Virus record (IMG/VR): IMGVR_UViG_3300043466_001332
Location: 1 to 43,135 of that record
Source of the DNA: a virus
DNA length: 43,135 nucleotides
Direction: 5' to 3' (one strand)
How positions within the stretch are numbered: the first letter of the stretch is position 1; each line of letters begins with the position of its first letter. The position numbers and the translations under genes are program-made. The notes beneath the pieces were generated by a model, which saw only the letters and a list, made by a program, of their open reading frames with translations, was not told the origin of the DNA and did not search any database. Shown here one piece after another: positions 23,601-30,076 of this stretch.

Positions 23601-23809
23601 CACACCATCTCCCCCTTTTCGACCAGCACGCCGCACGGCAGGCGGTCGGCTATCAGCTCGTCATGCGTGGCTGTCTTGCGGATGTCCCGGATGATCCAGC
23701 GGGCGTTGCTGCGCACGAATACCCCACCGATGGCGGGGCGCTCGAAATTGTGCGGCGGGATGATTGCGCCGATGTCTTCGGCTACGATGATCCAGGGGCG
23801 GGAGGTCAT
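23600..23809 (-). CDS. Small protein, unknown (69 aa)
   Basis: Coupled on both sides: ATGA with the gene upstream and TGATG with the gene downstream. The sequence (RPWIIVAEDIGAIIPPHNFE, RPAIGGVFVRSNARWIIRDI) looks like a small alpha/beta domain with a conserved-looking VRSNARW strand. No catalytic motif is apparent. Confidence 0.6.
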   Translation of the reverse strand: MTSRPWIIVAEDIGAIIPPHNFERPAIGGVFVRSNARWIIRDIRKTATHDELIADRLPCGVLVEKGEMV

Positions 23810-24042
23810 GGCAACCGCCCCTGAAATTTAGGCCCATCGATCCGCTCAACGAGCCGGCAGAACCCAATGAACCAATCGGAACGCCATGCGACGCCGTACC
23901 AGAGCTTGACCCTGTGGCTTACGCCGTACGAACCGCGCGGCCCGTTTTTGTCGTGCATTCTGCCGAGAGTAACCATCAATTCCGTCTGATGCGCGGGGAT
24001 GCCCCAAAGGAATTGCAGCGGGTAAAGGATGTGCCTGCTCAC
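23806..24042 (-). CDS. Small protein, unknown (78 aa)
   Basis: Starts with GTG at 24042, which overlaps the stop of the upstream gene (GTGA), and ends in ATGA. Rich in aromatic and basic residues (KLWYGVAWRSDWFIGFCRLV). No known motif. Real status rests on the coupled start and stop and its fit in an otherwise continuous operon. Confidence 0.5.
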   Translation of the reverse strand: MSRHILYPLQFLWGIPAHQTELMVTLGRMHDKNGPRGSYGVSHRVKLWYGVAWRSDWFIGFCRLVERIDGPKFQGRLP

Positions 24043-24662
24043 GCCACGCCTCCCTTGCTCATACCGCCGTGGGGCTGGTCCTTACGGGCGAGCTGCGCCA
24101 TGAGGTCGCCAACGCGGTTCGCTACACGGGCCTTGGCGGCGGGCTCATCGGGGCGCTCGTCGAGAGGCTTGGCGGCGAGTACGCGGTTGAGCCGGGCAAT
24201 CGTGGCGCGGTGTTCCAGCGTCTCGCGATAGGCGATCCGGGCAAGCTCGCCGGCAGAAGGGCAGAACGCCGCGTTGCCCTCGCACTTGCCGGACGTCCAC
24301 TTCTGCGCCGCCTCGCGGATGGCCCAGAACGGCAAGTCATGCATCGCTTGGCAGAACACGCCGTACCGGGTGCGGATGGTGTCGCGGTCGGCTGCCTGCT
24401 GCGTGAACGCCGCGAACAGATCCCGCAAAATTTCGATGATCTGGTTCTGGCTTGCCGGCGCCAAGTCCCGCTCAAGCCATTCGATCCGGGACGCGATAGA
24501 GGCCCGCTGCGTTTCGCTCGGCATCAATCGACGGGGCAAGGTCGGCGCCCCATCCGTCAAACCCACGGCCTTGACCAAGAAGCTCATTTCCGACGTCAAG
24601 CGCAAGGTCAGCGCCGGATCGTGGCCTGCCGGCGGGGTAATTTCCTGAAGGGCTTCGCGCAT
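24039..24662 (-). CDS. Replication-module protein, possibly helicase loader-like
   Basis: A protein of 207 aa next to the initiator gene, the place of lambda P. It is helical; EILRDLFAAF, MHDLPFWAIREAAQKW and FCPSAGELARIAY form a pattern I associate with phage replication neighbours. The loader role is a guess from position. The ATG at 24662 has GAAGG eight bases upstream, but it makes this gene overlap the initiator by 191 bases. An ATG at 24524 (overlap 53 bases) is the conservative alternative. Third-position GC in the overlap (47 of 60 codons) favours the long form. Confidence 0.6.
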   Translation of the reverse strand: MREALQEITPPAGHDPALTLRLTSEMSFLVKAVGLTDGAPTLPRRLMPSETQRASIASRIEWLERDLAPASQNQIIEILRDLFAAFTQQAADRDTIRTRYGVFCQAMHDLPFWAIREAAQKWTSGKCEGNAAFCPSAGELARIAYRETLEHRATIARLNRVLAAKPLDERPDEPAAKARVANRVGDLMAQLARKDQPHGGMSKGGVA

Positions 24663-25365
24663 CGTAAGAGCCTTCGAGTAGCTTGGTGAAAGAGCTGTCC
24701 CGCATGAAAAAATCGAACCCGGCGCGCCAGCCGCTGGCGTTAGCGCCGGTCAGGAACGGCGAGGCGCGGGCGCGGGTCATGGCGCGGCGCCAGTCGGCAA
24801 GTGTTCCGCCGCAATCCTTCAAGCGCTGGCGCGCATGGGCTTTGCGAGACGGCGAAAGCTTGCCGACCTTCGGCCAAATGCCAGCACCAATCTCGTGATA
24901 AATTTCGACCATGGCTTCGGCCACGTCGGGATCGGCCGACGACAAAGCGATAGCTTTGTAATCTTCTTCTGTCTCTGTCTCTGTCTCTGGGGGCGATGCA
25001 TCGGCGTTCTGCAACGTTGCATCGGCGTTGCGTTTTGCCTCCCGGTGCTTCCTGGAACGTTCCGTGCTCGTGTCGCTATCGAATTGCCGCCGCCTCCACG
25101 CACAAACTCCAGAATCGTCCAGCAGGCCAACCGCGCGAAACTCAGCGAAAACCCGTTCAATGACGGCAACGGGCTCACATAGAATGGCGGCCACGCGGCG
25201 GGCTGGCAGCTCAATGCGCCCTCCGTCGTTCAAGGAGGCCGCATTTTCGAGCACAGCATGCCAGCAAGCGATCACAACAGACCGGCTTGTTTCAGCAGAA
25301 AGCGCCACCTCAGCTAGCTTCGCATCGGTCACGGTGCCCTCGTAGGCGCGATACCAGCGGCTCAT
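24472..25365 (-). CDS. Lambda O-like replication initiator
   Basis: A protein of 297 aa; the ATG at 25365 overlaps the previous stop (ATGA), and a GTG at 25374 would add three residues. The N-terminal 95 residues look like a winged helix (GRIELPARRVAAILC, VIERVFAEFRAVGLLDD). A low-complexity linker (about 105-130, ETETETEED) follows, then a conserved C-terminal part (GTLADWRRAMTRARASPFLT, WRAGFDFFMRDSSFTKLLEG). That layout is like lambda O-type initiators. The linker DNA carries repeats that could be the origin. The last 60 residues run out of frame over the next gene and have weak codon bias, so the C-terminus may be a recent extension. Confidence 0.7.
   Translation of the reverse strand: MSRWYRAYEGTVTDAKLAEVALSAETSRSVVIACWHAVLENAASLNDGGRIELPARRVAAILCEPVAVIERVFAEFRAVGLLDDSGVCAWRRRQFDSDTSTERSRKHREAKRNADATLQNADASPPETETETEEDYKAIALSSADPDVAEAMVEIYHEIGAGIWPKVGKLSPSRKAHARQRLKDCGGTLADWRRAMTRARASPFLTGANASGWRAGFDFFMRDSSFTKLLEGSYDARSPSGNYPAGRPRSGADLALDVGNELLGQGRGFDGWGADLAPSIDAERNAAGLYRVPDRMA
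24942..25029. other. Candidate origin of replication inside the initiator gene
   Basis: In order: a perfect inverted repeat ACAAAGC-GATA-GCTTTGT (24942-24959), a pyrimidine tract with TCTCTG-type 6-base repeats (24962-24989), and a 12-base direct repeat TGCATCGGCGTT at 24997-25008 and 25018-25029, 21 bases apart (two helical turns). They fall in the linker region of an O-like initiator, where lambda has its own iterons. Only two repeats are seen, so the call is tentative. Confidence 0.4.
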
Positions 25366-25892
25366 ATCGACCACCCCATTTGCTCAGGAGTGCGATCTCG
25401 CTTTTTGCGGTTGCAAGGAAAGCAGGCCGTGACGAGGTTATTAGGCTCGTGACTACCCCCCACAGACACGGGAATAACGTGATCGCATTCAAGCCTCACA
25501 CCCCGCGCGCCGCAGTAGCGGCACGTGAAATCGTCGCGTTTGAAGATATTCGCCCGAATGGCGGACCACACATTTGCAGCGGGCCTGTTCGAGCAATCTG
25601 AAGCCGGCTGATACCTCCTCCAATTTGTAAACCGGCCATCGACGATCATCCCGCGATCAGTCATTGCAGATACGATGGCATCCACGTTTTCGGGCTCGCA
25701 GCCGAAGAAGCAGGCCATGCCCTCGGCATCGTATCCAGCGATGCTGCCACGATCCTCAGCCTGCGAAGCGCGGTCCATCAGCGACCACACGACCGCAACG
25801 ACGATGCCGGGCGCCACACCGGCCCGCCGGGCAATGCCCAGCCATTTCGGATCGGTTGGTGCGCCATGCCATGAGCGAAACCAGTCGGTCAT
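25362..25892 (-). CDS. Chimera: initiator-type N-terminal domain fused to HNH endonuclease
   Basis: A protein of 176 aa. Residues 1-95 match the N-terminal winged-helix part of phage initiators (DWFRSWHGAPTDPKWLGIAR, then RGSIAGYDAEGMACFFGCEP). From about residue 107 it becomes an HNH nuclease: C124-x2-C127, the DH pair 137-138, an Asn at 151-152, and C157-x2-C160, with VSVGGSHEPNNL between. An initiator would normally continue into a linker and C-terminal domain; here that is supplied by the next gene. It may therefore be a decayed initiator captured by a homing nuclease, or a new regulator. Both ends are ATGA-coupled. Confidence 0.75.
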   Translation of the reverse strand: MTDWFRSWHGAPTDPKWLGIARRAGVAPGIVVAVVWSLMDRASQAEDRGSIAGYDAEGMACFFGCEPENVDAIVSAMTDRGMIVDGRFTNWRRYQPASDCSNRPAANVWSAIRANIFKRDDFTCRYCGARGVRLECDHVIPVSVGGSHEPNNLVTACFPCNRKKRDRTPEQMGWSI

Positions 25893-26374
25893 GACAGCCC
25901 CCGCTCTGCGTCGAGGAACGCGCCTATCACTTCCGCCGCGACTTGCGGGACGAGATACCCGACCGCCTTAAGCAGGATGGTGGGGTCATCCTTGACCACG
26001 CCGAGCATGTGGTTGCAGCCCCGGCAAAGCAGTCCGCGTACCACGCCGGTGGAGTGGTCGTGATCAACGTGGAACACGCCCTTGAACTGCTCGCTCTCCG
26101 GCTTGCTGCATATGGCGCATCGCCCATTCTGCTGGGCCAGCATGCGGTCATATTCCGCGAGGTCGACGCCATACTTGCGCTTGAGATGCCGTTCGCGCGT
26201 CTCTGCCCGCAGGGCGATATACCGCGCCTTCTCATAGTCAGGCTTGGACTTCCTCCAGGCCTTCGCGGCGGCCGTCCGGCATTCCTTGCAACGAGACATG
26301 TGTTGCCCACGGCGGCGGTCTATCCCGAACCGATCAATGGGCCTTTCGACCTGACAGCCAGTACAGGTTTTCAT
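25889..26374 (-). CDS. Recombination endonuclease VII-family protein with methyltransferase-like tail
   Basis: A protein of 161 aa; ATG at 26374 overlaps the methyltransferase stop. N-terminal Cys pairs (C4/C7, C29/C32) form a zinc knuckle. Residues about 62-141 match the endonuclease VII/HNH family: YGVDLAEYDRMLAQQNGRCA, C86-x2-C89, the active cluster HVDHDH (102-107), C117-x2-C120-N. T4 endonuclease VII resolves branched DNA, but small members in phages often act as free-standing homing-type nucleases. The final residues (VPQVAAEVIGAFLD) are closely similar to the C-terminus of the neighbouring DNA methyltransferase, so this gene looks like a chimera. Confidence 0.8.
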   Translation of the reverse strand: MKTCTGCQVERPIDRFGIDRRRGQHMSRCKECRTAAAKAWRKSKPDYEKARYIALRAETRERHLKRKYGVDLAEYDRMLAQQNGRCAICSKPESEQFKGVFHVDHDHSTGVVRGLLCRGCNHMLGVVKDDPTILLKAVGYLVPQVAAEVIGAFLDAERGLS

Positions 26375-27408
26375 GGCTGACAATCCATGTATGCGCCTAT
26401 GATTTCGGCCGCGAGCGCCGGGACGATGGCGTTGCCATAGGCGCGCAGCTTTCCCACTCGAGCGGGAATCCCATGAGCCAGGAGACGAATGCCGGGTTCA
26501 ACGCGCCGGGCCTTTCCATCGGCTCCGACGGCCCATGCGGCATCGCTCCAACCACGGCTATTGCGGCCAAGTCCGGCCCATGGTTGCGGGCCGCTTCCTT
26601 GATCGCGCCTATCGTTGATCGCACGCCCTTGTCTGCCAGCGACGCCGTGGGCGTCGGGTAGAGCGCGACCTGCCGGGGCAACTGATACAGTCGCGTCCGC
26701 GTCGAGCCGTCCGGGTTGACGGCCTGCGTCGCCATACCGGGACTGTCCTTCCAGTCGCGGGAGGATGGCGTCGTCCAGAGCGTCGCGCCGTGCATCTTGC
26801 TTGCTGCCGAGAGTCCAACCGTCACCTTGCGTCCATCGGGCATCTTCCCGGTCGGGCTCATCCCGATCGGCACACCCTTTCCACCGTTCCCGTCGCTCGC
26901 CGCCGGCGTCGGCCACAAACCACAGCCGATCTCGTCTATGGGGCGCATCGACGGCACAAGCCGGGACAACGGCCGCCCCGCAGGCGTAGCCGATGCCTTC
27001 CAGGTCAGAATGCACTCCGTCGAGCCAATCCTTTCCAACCGCTGCCGCAACCTGCTCTCCCATGACGACAGAGGGGAGGGCAGCGCGGATGAGGTCGAAG
27101 AAGACCGGCCAGAGGTGGCGTTCGTCTTTCTGCCCTTCTTGCTTACCGGCGACGGAGAAGGGCTGGCAGGGGCAGGAGCCGGTCCAGAGGGGGCGATCAT
27201 CAGGCCAGCCAGCAAGTCGAGCTGCATAGGACCATCCACCAATGCCTGCGAAGAAGTGGCATTGCGTGTATCCGGCAAGGTCGTCGGGTCGGACATCAAC
27301 AATGCTCCGTTCGTCCACGTCGCCAGGCGCGATGTGGCCCTCTGCGATCAGGTTGCGCAGCCATTGCGCGGCGTAGGGGTCGTTTTCCGAATAATAAGCT
27401 TTAGCCAT
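26371..27408 (-). CDS. DNA cytosine-5 methyltransferase
   Basis: A protein of 345 aa; ATG at 27408 has GGAGG seven bases upstream. Motifs are in order: SAM-binding HFFAGIGGWSYAARLAG (about 51-67), catalytic GSCPCQPFS with Cys81, GEQV (117-120, a variant of the usual ENV), APHRRDRLWFVAD (about 155-167), and a C-terminal RAYGNAIVPALAAEII. Between about 170 and 290 the sequence is Arg/Asp/Gly-rich and poorly conserved-looking, where a target recognition domain should be. That part is also read in another frame by the nested gene. It probably methylates phage DNA to evade restriction; no cognate restriction enzyme is seen. Confidence 0.85.
   Translation of the reverse strand: MAKAYYSENDPYAAQWLRNLIAEGHIAPGDVDERSIVDVRPDDLAGYTQCHFFAGIGGWSYAARLAGWPDDRPLWTGSCPCQPFSVAGKQEGQKDERHLWPVFFDLIRAALPSVVMGEQVAAAVGKDWLDGVHSDLEGIGYACGAAVVPACAVDAPHRRDRLWFVADAGGERRERWKGCADRDEPDREDARWTQGDGWTLGSKQDARRDALDDAILPRLEGQSRYGDAGRQPGRLDADATVSVAPAGRALPDAHGVAGRQGRAINDRRDQGSGPQPWAGLGRNSRGWSDAAWAVGADGKARRVEPGIRLLAHGIPARVGKLRAYGNAIVPALAAEIIGAYMDCQP
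26397..27296 (-). CDS. Nested overlapping gene inside the DNA methyltransferase gene
   Basis: A 299-codon frame entirely inside the methyltransferase gene on the same strand, shifted by one base. It has its own ATG (27296) and GGAG eight bases upstream. Its protein has recurring motifs: LTWKASATPAGR (97-108), LWPTPAASD, LWTTPSSRD and LYPTPTASL (three related copies), and a conserved-looking end LNPAFVSWLMGFPLEW plus TPSSRRSR. I recognise proteins of this type from phages, usually labelled hypothetical or methyltransferase-related; function is unknown. In 26641-26760 it has 35 of 39 codons ending in G/C versus 24 of 40 for the methyltransferase frame, the bias of a real gene. Confidence 0.7.
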   Translation of the reverse strand: MSDPTTLPDTRNATSSQALVDGPMQLDLLAGLMIAPSGPAPAPASPSPSPVSKKGRKTNATSGRSSSTSSALPSPLSSWESRLRQRLERIGSTECILTWKASATPAGRPLSRLVPSMRPIDEIGCGLWPTPAASDGNGGKGVPIGMSPTGKMPDGRKVTVGLSAASKMHGATLWTTPSSRDWKDSPGMATQAVNPDGSTRTRLYQLPRQVALYPTPTASLADKGVRSTIGAIKEAARNHGPDLAAIAVVGAMPHGPSEPMERPGALNPAFVSWLMGFPLEWESCAPMATPSSRRSRPKS

Positions 27409-27835
27409 TTGCTTGCCTCCCTTTCCGCCGCAGGCGAGCATATTGGTTTATGCATTGGCGGCACTGTCGCGCGCCATTATTTGTAATTCGAAGGTTAGAC
27501 CCAGCGAATGGATGGCCATTCTTGCAAGCGATCTTCGCTGCGTTTTCGGCCATTACTGTTGCGCTGCAGCGCATATTCTCTTGATGAGTGACGGCGCGAA
27601 GGTGAATCGGGTTAACGCATCCGCGAACACGGCAGATGTGATCAATCTCCATCCCGTCTGGGATAGGTCCAATGAACGCGCGATAGGAAACCCGATGGGC
27701 CTGCTCAACGCGGGCGCCATTCCAAAGAACGCCATACCCACTTGGTTGAGCAGCGCCAGACCAGTGCCAGCAATCAGTGACCCCATCTCGAAATATCTTC
27801 GTTTCTATGCGATCAAACACCGTCATCCGCGCCAT
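27401..27835 (-). CDS. HNH endonuclease
   Basis: A protein of 144 aa; ATG at 27835 overlaps the previous stop (TGATG); GTG at 27838 and ATG at 27826 are alternatives. It has an HNH core (QAHRVSYRAFIGPIPDGME, IDHICRVRGCVNPIHLRAVT) followed by a C-terminal zinc knuckle (CKNGHPF and CRQC), a design common in free-standing homing endonucleases. It ends inside the start of the methyltransferase gene, whose ATG and ribosome site it contains. Confidence 0.8.
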   Translation of the reverse strand: MARMTVFDRIETKIFRDGVTDCWHWSGAAQPSGYGVLWNGARVEQAHRVSYRAFIGPIPDGMEIDHICRVRGCVNPIHLRAVTHQENMRCSATVMAENAAKIACKNGHPFAGSNLRITNNGARQCRQCINQYARLRRKGRQANG

Positions 27836-28110
27836 CACTCCCCGCCCTCCTCAGCCATGTGCCGGGCGGCAGTGCGGATCTCCGACATGGGAGCTAGCGC
27901 CTCGCCCTGCATGAGAGCCCATATGGCCCGCTTATGGGGTATGAGCGTCAGCAGAAGGTCACGGGTCGCCTTGATAGCGGCGTCCAGTTCCTCGCCTTCA
28001 GAGCGGCGCGTGACGGCCTTCGCCTGATGCAGCCGGGTGCCGGCGCGCATCATCACCAGCGCGTCGAGGCGACCGAGCATCTGTTCCATGGTCATACGGG
28101 GGGCGCTCAT
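27835..28110 (-). CDS. Small helical protein, unknown (91 aa)
   Basis: ATGA-coupled to the AP2-HNH gene upstream and TGATG-coupled to the HNH gene downstream. It is helical (EELDAAIKATRDLLLTLIPH) with a Met-rich N-terminus and an acidic end. No known domain. Wedged between two nuclease genes, it may be an original operon member around which they inserted. Confidence 0.6.
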   Translation of the reverse strand: MSAPRMTMEQMLGRLDALVMMRAGTRLHQAKAVTRRSEGEELDAAIKATRDLLLTLIPHKRAIWALMQGEALAPMSEIRTAARHMAEEGGE

Positions 28111-28643
28111 GGGCGCACCTCAAGCTCAGCGCGGACAGGATGAAAGTCTTTGAACAGGCGACGGCTCGCGGCGACGTACGCTTCATGCGCTTCTTCGGCG
28201 GTCTCGAAATAGCCAAGGAAATGCAGAGTGCCGTTTGCCTTGATTTGTGAACGCCACTTCCGACCTTTTCGGCATGCGTGGAAATACGCGCCCTTGAGAC
28301 CGCTCCGATTATTGCTCTGGACTACCTTGTTCATTTTCTGCTGCGCCGATGTCGCCAGTCGCAGATTGCACAGGCGATTATCGCTTGGATCGCCATTGAT
28401 GTGGTCGATCTCCATGCCGTCAGGGATCGGCCCGTAAGCGTGGATCCACGCCAAACGATGCGCCCCAACTTGTCCGTATCCGCGCAGCCCAATGAGGCGA
28501 TAGCCATTTGCCGGCGACGTGCCAGCAATAGAGCCTCGCTTGACACGCGCGCACGGGCTCCAACGCCAGATAAATTCTCCGGTTTCCGAATTGTAATCGA
28601 GCCAATACCGCACGCGCTCTTGGGGTACGTTGCGAGTAATCAT
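28107..28643 (-). CDS. HNH homing endonuclease with AP2 DNA-binding domain
   Basis: A protein of 178 aa. The HNH part shows His62 (GAHRLAWIHAYGPIPDG), the DH pair 80-81 (MEIDHINGDPSDNR) and Asn93 (LCNLRLAT). Residues about 112-167 are an AP2-type three-strand DNA-binding domain (SGLKGAYFHACRKGRKWRSQ, FLGYFETAEEAHEAY). This is the classic free-standing phage HNH-AP2 homing nuclease. Both ends are ATGA overlaps, showing precise accommodation in the operon between the DnaA-like gene and a small gene. Confidence 0.85.
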   Translation of the reverse strand: MITRNVPQERVRYWLDYNSETGEFIWRWSPCARVKRGSIAGTSPANGYRLIGLRGYGQVGAHRLAWIHAYGPIPDGMEIDHINGDPSDNRLCNLRLATSAQQKMNKVVQSNNRSGLKGAYFHACRKGRKWRSQIKANGTLHFLGYFETAEEAHEAYVAASRRLFKDFHPVRAELEVRP

Positions 28644-29305
28644 TCCGTCACTCCCAGCGCCGCCTTGATGGCCTCAATATCAGCGATCCACGATTCATCG
28701 CCGGCCGCGACAAGAGCCTCCACCTTCTGAAACCCGTGGACGATTGACGAATGGTCCCGGCCACCGAGACGCATGGCGATCTGAGGGAACGAACTCTGCG
28801 TGTGCATCTTCATGACGTACCCCGCGAGATGACGGGCGCGGACGAATGAGGCTCGATTGCAGCGCGAGACGGCTTGGCTGGGCGTAAGGCCCATATATGC
28901 GCTAGCAGCCGCCAGCACTTCCTTGCGCGTGAGCGGACGGGTAATGATGAGCCAGTCACGTTCGGTCGGCAGATGGCAGTCATGAATGGCTTCGCTGACA
29001 TCGACAACAGTTTCCGGGTCGCGGATTGTGCGCTTGCATTTTACCACAACAGGCTCCGGGACGACGATATATTCACGCGAGACAACCGGATTCTGTGGAT
29101 GACGCGGCATGCCAGGATTCAACCGAGCGCGCACATCGGCGTAATGCTTGAGAAGGTCAGTCGGCACATTCTGGTTGTCTTTGTCGACAGCAACGCGGCG
29201 CAGCGGCATGGGGCTAGCAACCTTCGCCATGCGCGCGCGATCATGCGCAGCGGTGCCATAGACGCGGGCGGCGGGAACGTCAGAGGGGTAATCGTTCAGG
29301 TACAT
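28640..29305 (-). CDS. Protein with DnaA domain IV-like DNA-binding domain
   Basis: A protein of 221 aa. The C-terminal 90 residues resemble the origin-binding domain of bacterial DnaA: ARHLAGYVMKMHTQSSFPQI, then the key loop GGRDHSSIVHGFQKVEAL (DnaA has GGRDHTTV). The N-terminal 125 residues do not show an AAA+ ATPase. It could bind DnaA boxes on host or phage DNA, either recruiting the host replication machinery or blocking host initiation. ATG at 29305 has GGAG eight bases upstream. The AP2-HNH gene follows with ATGA. Confidence 0.8.
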   Translation of the reverse strand: MYLNDYPSDVPAARVYGTAAHDRARMAKVASPMPLRRVAVDKDNQNVPTDLLKHYADVRARLNPGMPRHPQNPVVSREYIVVPEPVVVKCKRTIRDPETVVDVSEAIHDCHLPTERDWLIITRPLTRKEVLAAASAYMGLTPSQAVSRCNRASFVRARHLAGYVMKMHTQSSFPQIAMRLGGRDHSSIVHGFQKVEALVAAGDESWIADIEAIKAALGVTE

Positions 29306-29321
29306 GGGGTCACTCCACAGG

Positions 29322-29708
29322 CTAGACGGCGAGGCGCAGGGCGCCCCAGCTCGTCAGCGTCGAAACGATGTCTTCGTGGCAGCGGCAGACAGCGTAGAGG
29401 GCGCCGGCATTGATCACGCGGCGCTGAAACTCGCGCTGTTCCGGCGACTGCCGCCCGGTGCGCGTCTTGAATTCGAGGAAAGCCGCGCGGCCATCCGGCA
29501 GCACCAAGCCGAGGTCAGCGGCGCCGGCTAGCGTGCCAAGCGCCTTGAGCTTTGCCCCGGTGATCGCCGAGCGGGCCTCCCCGTTCGGGATGTGGTAGAA
29601 AATCAGCGAGGGGTGAGCCGCCATGCGGAGCAACTGGATTGCCCCCTTGTGGATCATGTCCTCGGTTTCTTGGCGGGGATCGCGGCGGGTGATGGCGTGA
29701 TGGGTCAT
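29322..29708 (-). CDS. VRR-NUC domain nuclease
   Basis: A protein of 128 aa, start 29708 in an ATGA overlap. It matches the small VRR-NUC type of PD-(D/E)XK nuclease: FYHIPNGEARSAITGAKLKA, GAADLGLVLPDG with the catalytic Asp, AAFLEFKTRTGRQSPEQREF with the ExK pair, and a C-terminal AVCRCHEDIVSTL. Such phage proteins act as junction-resolving or structure-specific nucleases. It sits in the recombination cluster with Rad52-like and SSB genes, consistent with resolving replication intermediates before packaging. Confidence 0.85.
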   Translation of the reverse strand: MTHHAITRRDPRQETEDMIHKGAIQLLRMAAHPSLIFYHIPNGEARSAITGAKLKALGTLAGAADLGLVLPDGRAAFLEFKTRTGRQSPEQREFQRRVINAGALYAVCRCHEDIVSTLTSWGALRLAV

Positions 29709-30076
29709 CTCGGCACCACCGATCCGTCTAGCTTCTTCTTCCACTTGGAATCGCGCGAGCATGCGAAGGTGCTGCGCTTCTTGATGCCGAGGTGCTTCGC
29801 GCGGATGCGGGCCGTACGTGCCTTCTCAGCCACGTCAGCGGCCGTTTTCTCCCGGTGCTTGTCACGTAGCGCGGGGGCAAGGTTTGCCTCTCTGTGCTCT
29901 CCCCCGTTGATCAGGGCGGTCACATGGTCAAGATCCCATGCATCGCCCGGCATGATCTTGCGGCCGGACAGATGGCAGATGCCGCCATGGCGCTCGAATA
30001 CGCGCAGTCGGACCCGTTTCGGGATTGCGGCGTCTGGTGTCGTGCCGATCCATTCGTCGGTGGTGCGGGCCGTCAT
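29705..30076 (-). CDS. HNH endonuclease
   Basis: A protein of 123 aa, ATG 30076 in an ATGA overlap. Core pattern RVRLRVFERHGGICHLSGRK, then DAWDLDHVTALINGGEHREA with the DH pair and NLAPALRDKHREKTA; the tail is Lys/Arg-rich. The GGICHLSGRK zinc part has only one clear Cys, as in several phage HNH proteins. It lies between the recombination genes and the VRR-NUC gene. It could be a homing nuclease or a packaging-associated nuclease. Confidence 0.8.
   Translation of the reverse strand: MTARTTDEWIGTTPDAAIPKRVRLRVFERHGGICHLSGRKIMPGDAWDLDHVTALINGGEHREANLAPALRDKHREKTAADVAEKARTARIRAKHLGIKKRSTFACSRDSKWKKKLDGSVVPR

Noticed and set aside
24990-25030. CRISPR-like repeats in the initiator linker
   Set aside because: Only two 12-base repeats, nine bases apart end to start; no spacer-repeat pattern anywhere in the window.
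26716-27486. Plus-strand 256-codon frame opposite the methyltransferase and nested gene
   Set aside because: It makes a third frame in the same DNA, but has no motifs and no good ribosome site, and crosses the end of the HNH gene.
29094-29102. TGTGGATGA, one mismatch from a DnaA box
   Set aside because: A single near-match inside a coding gene is expected by chance; no cluster was seen.
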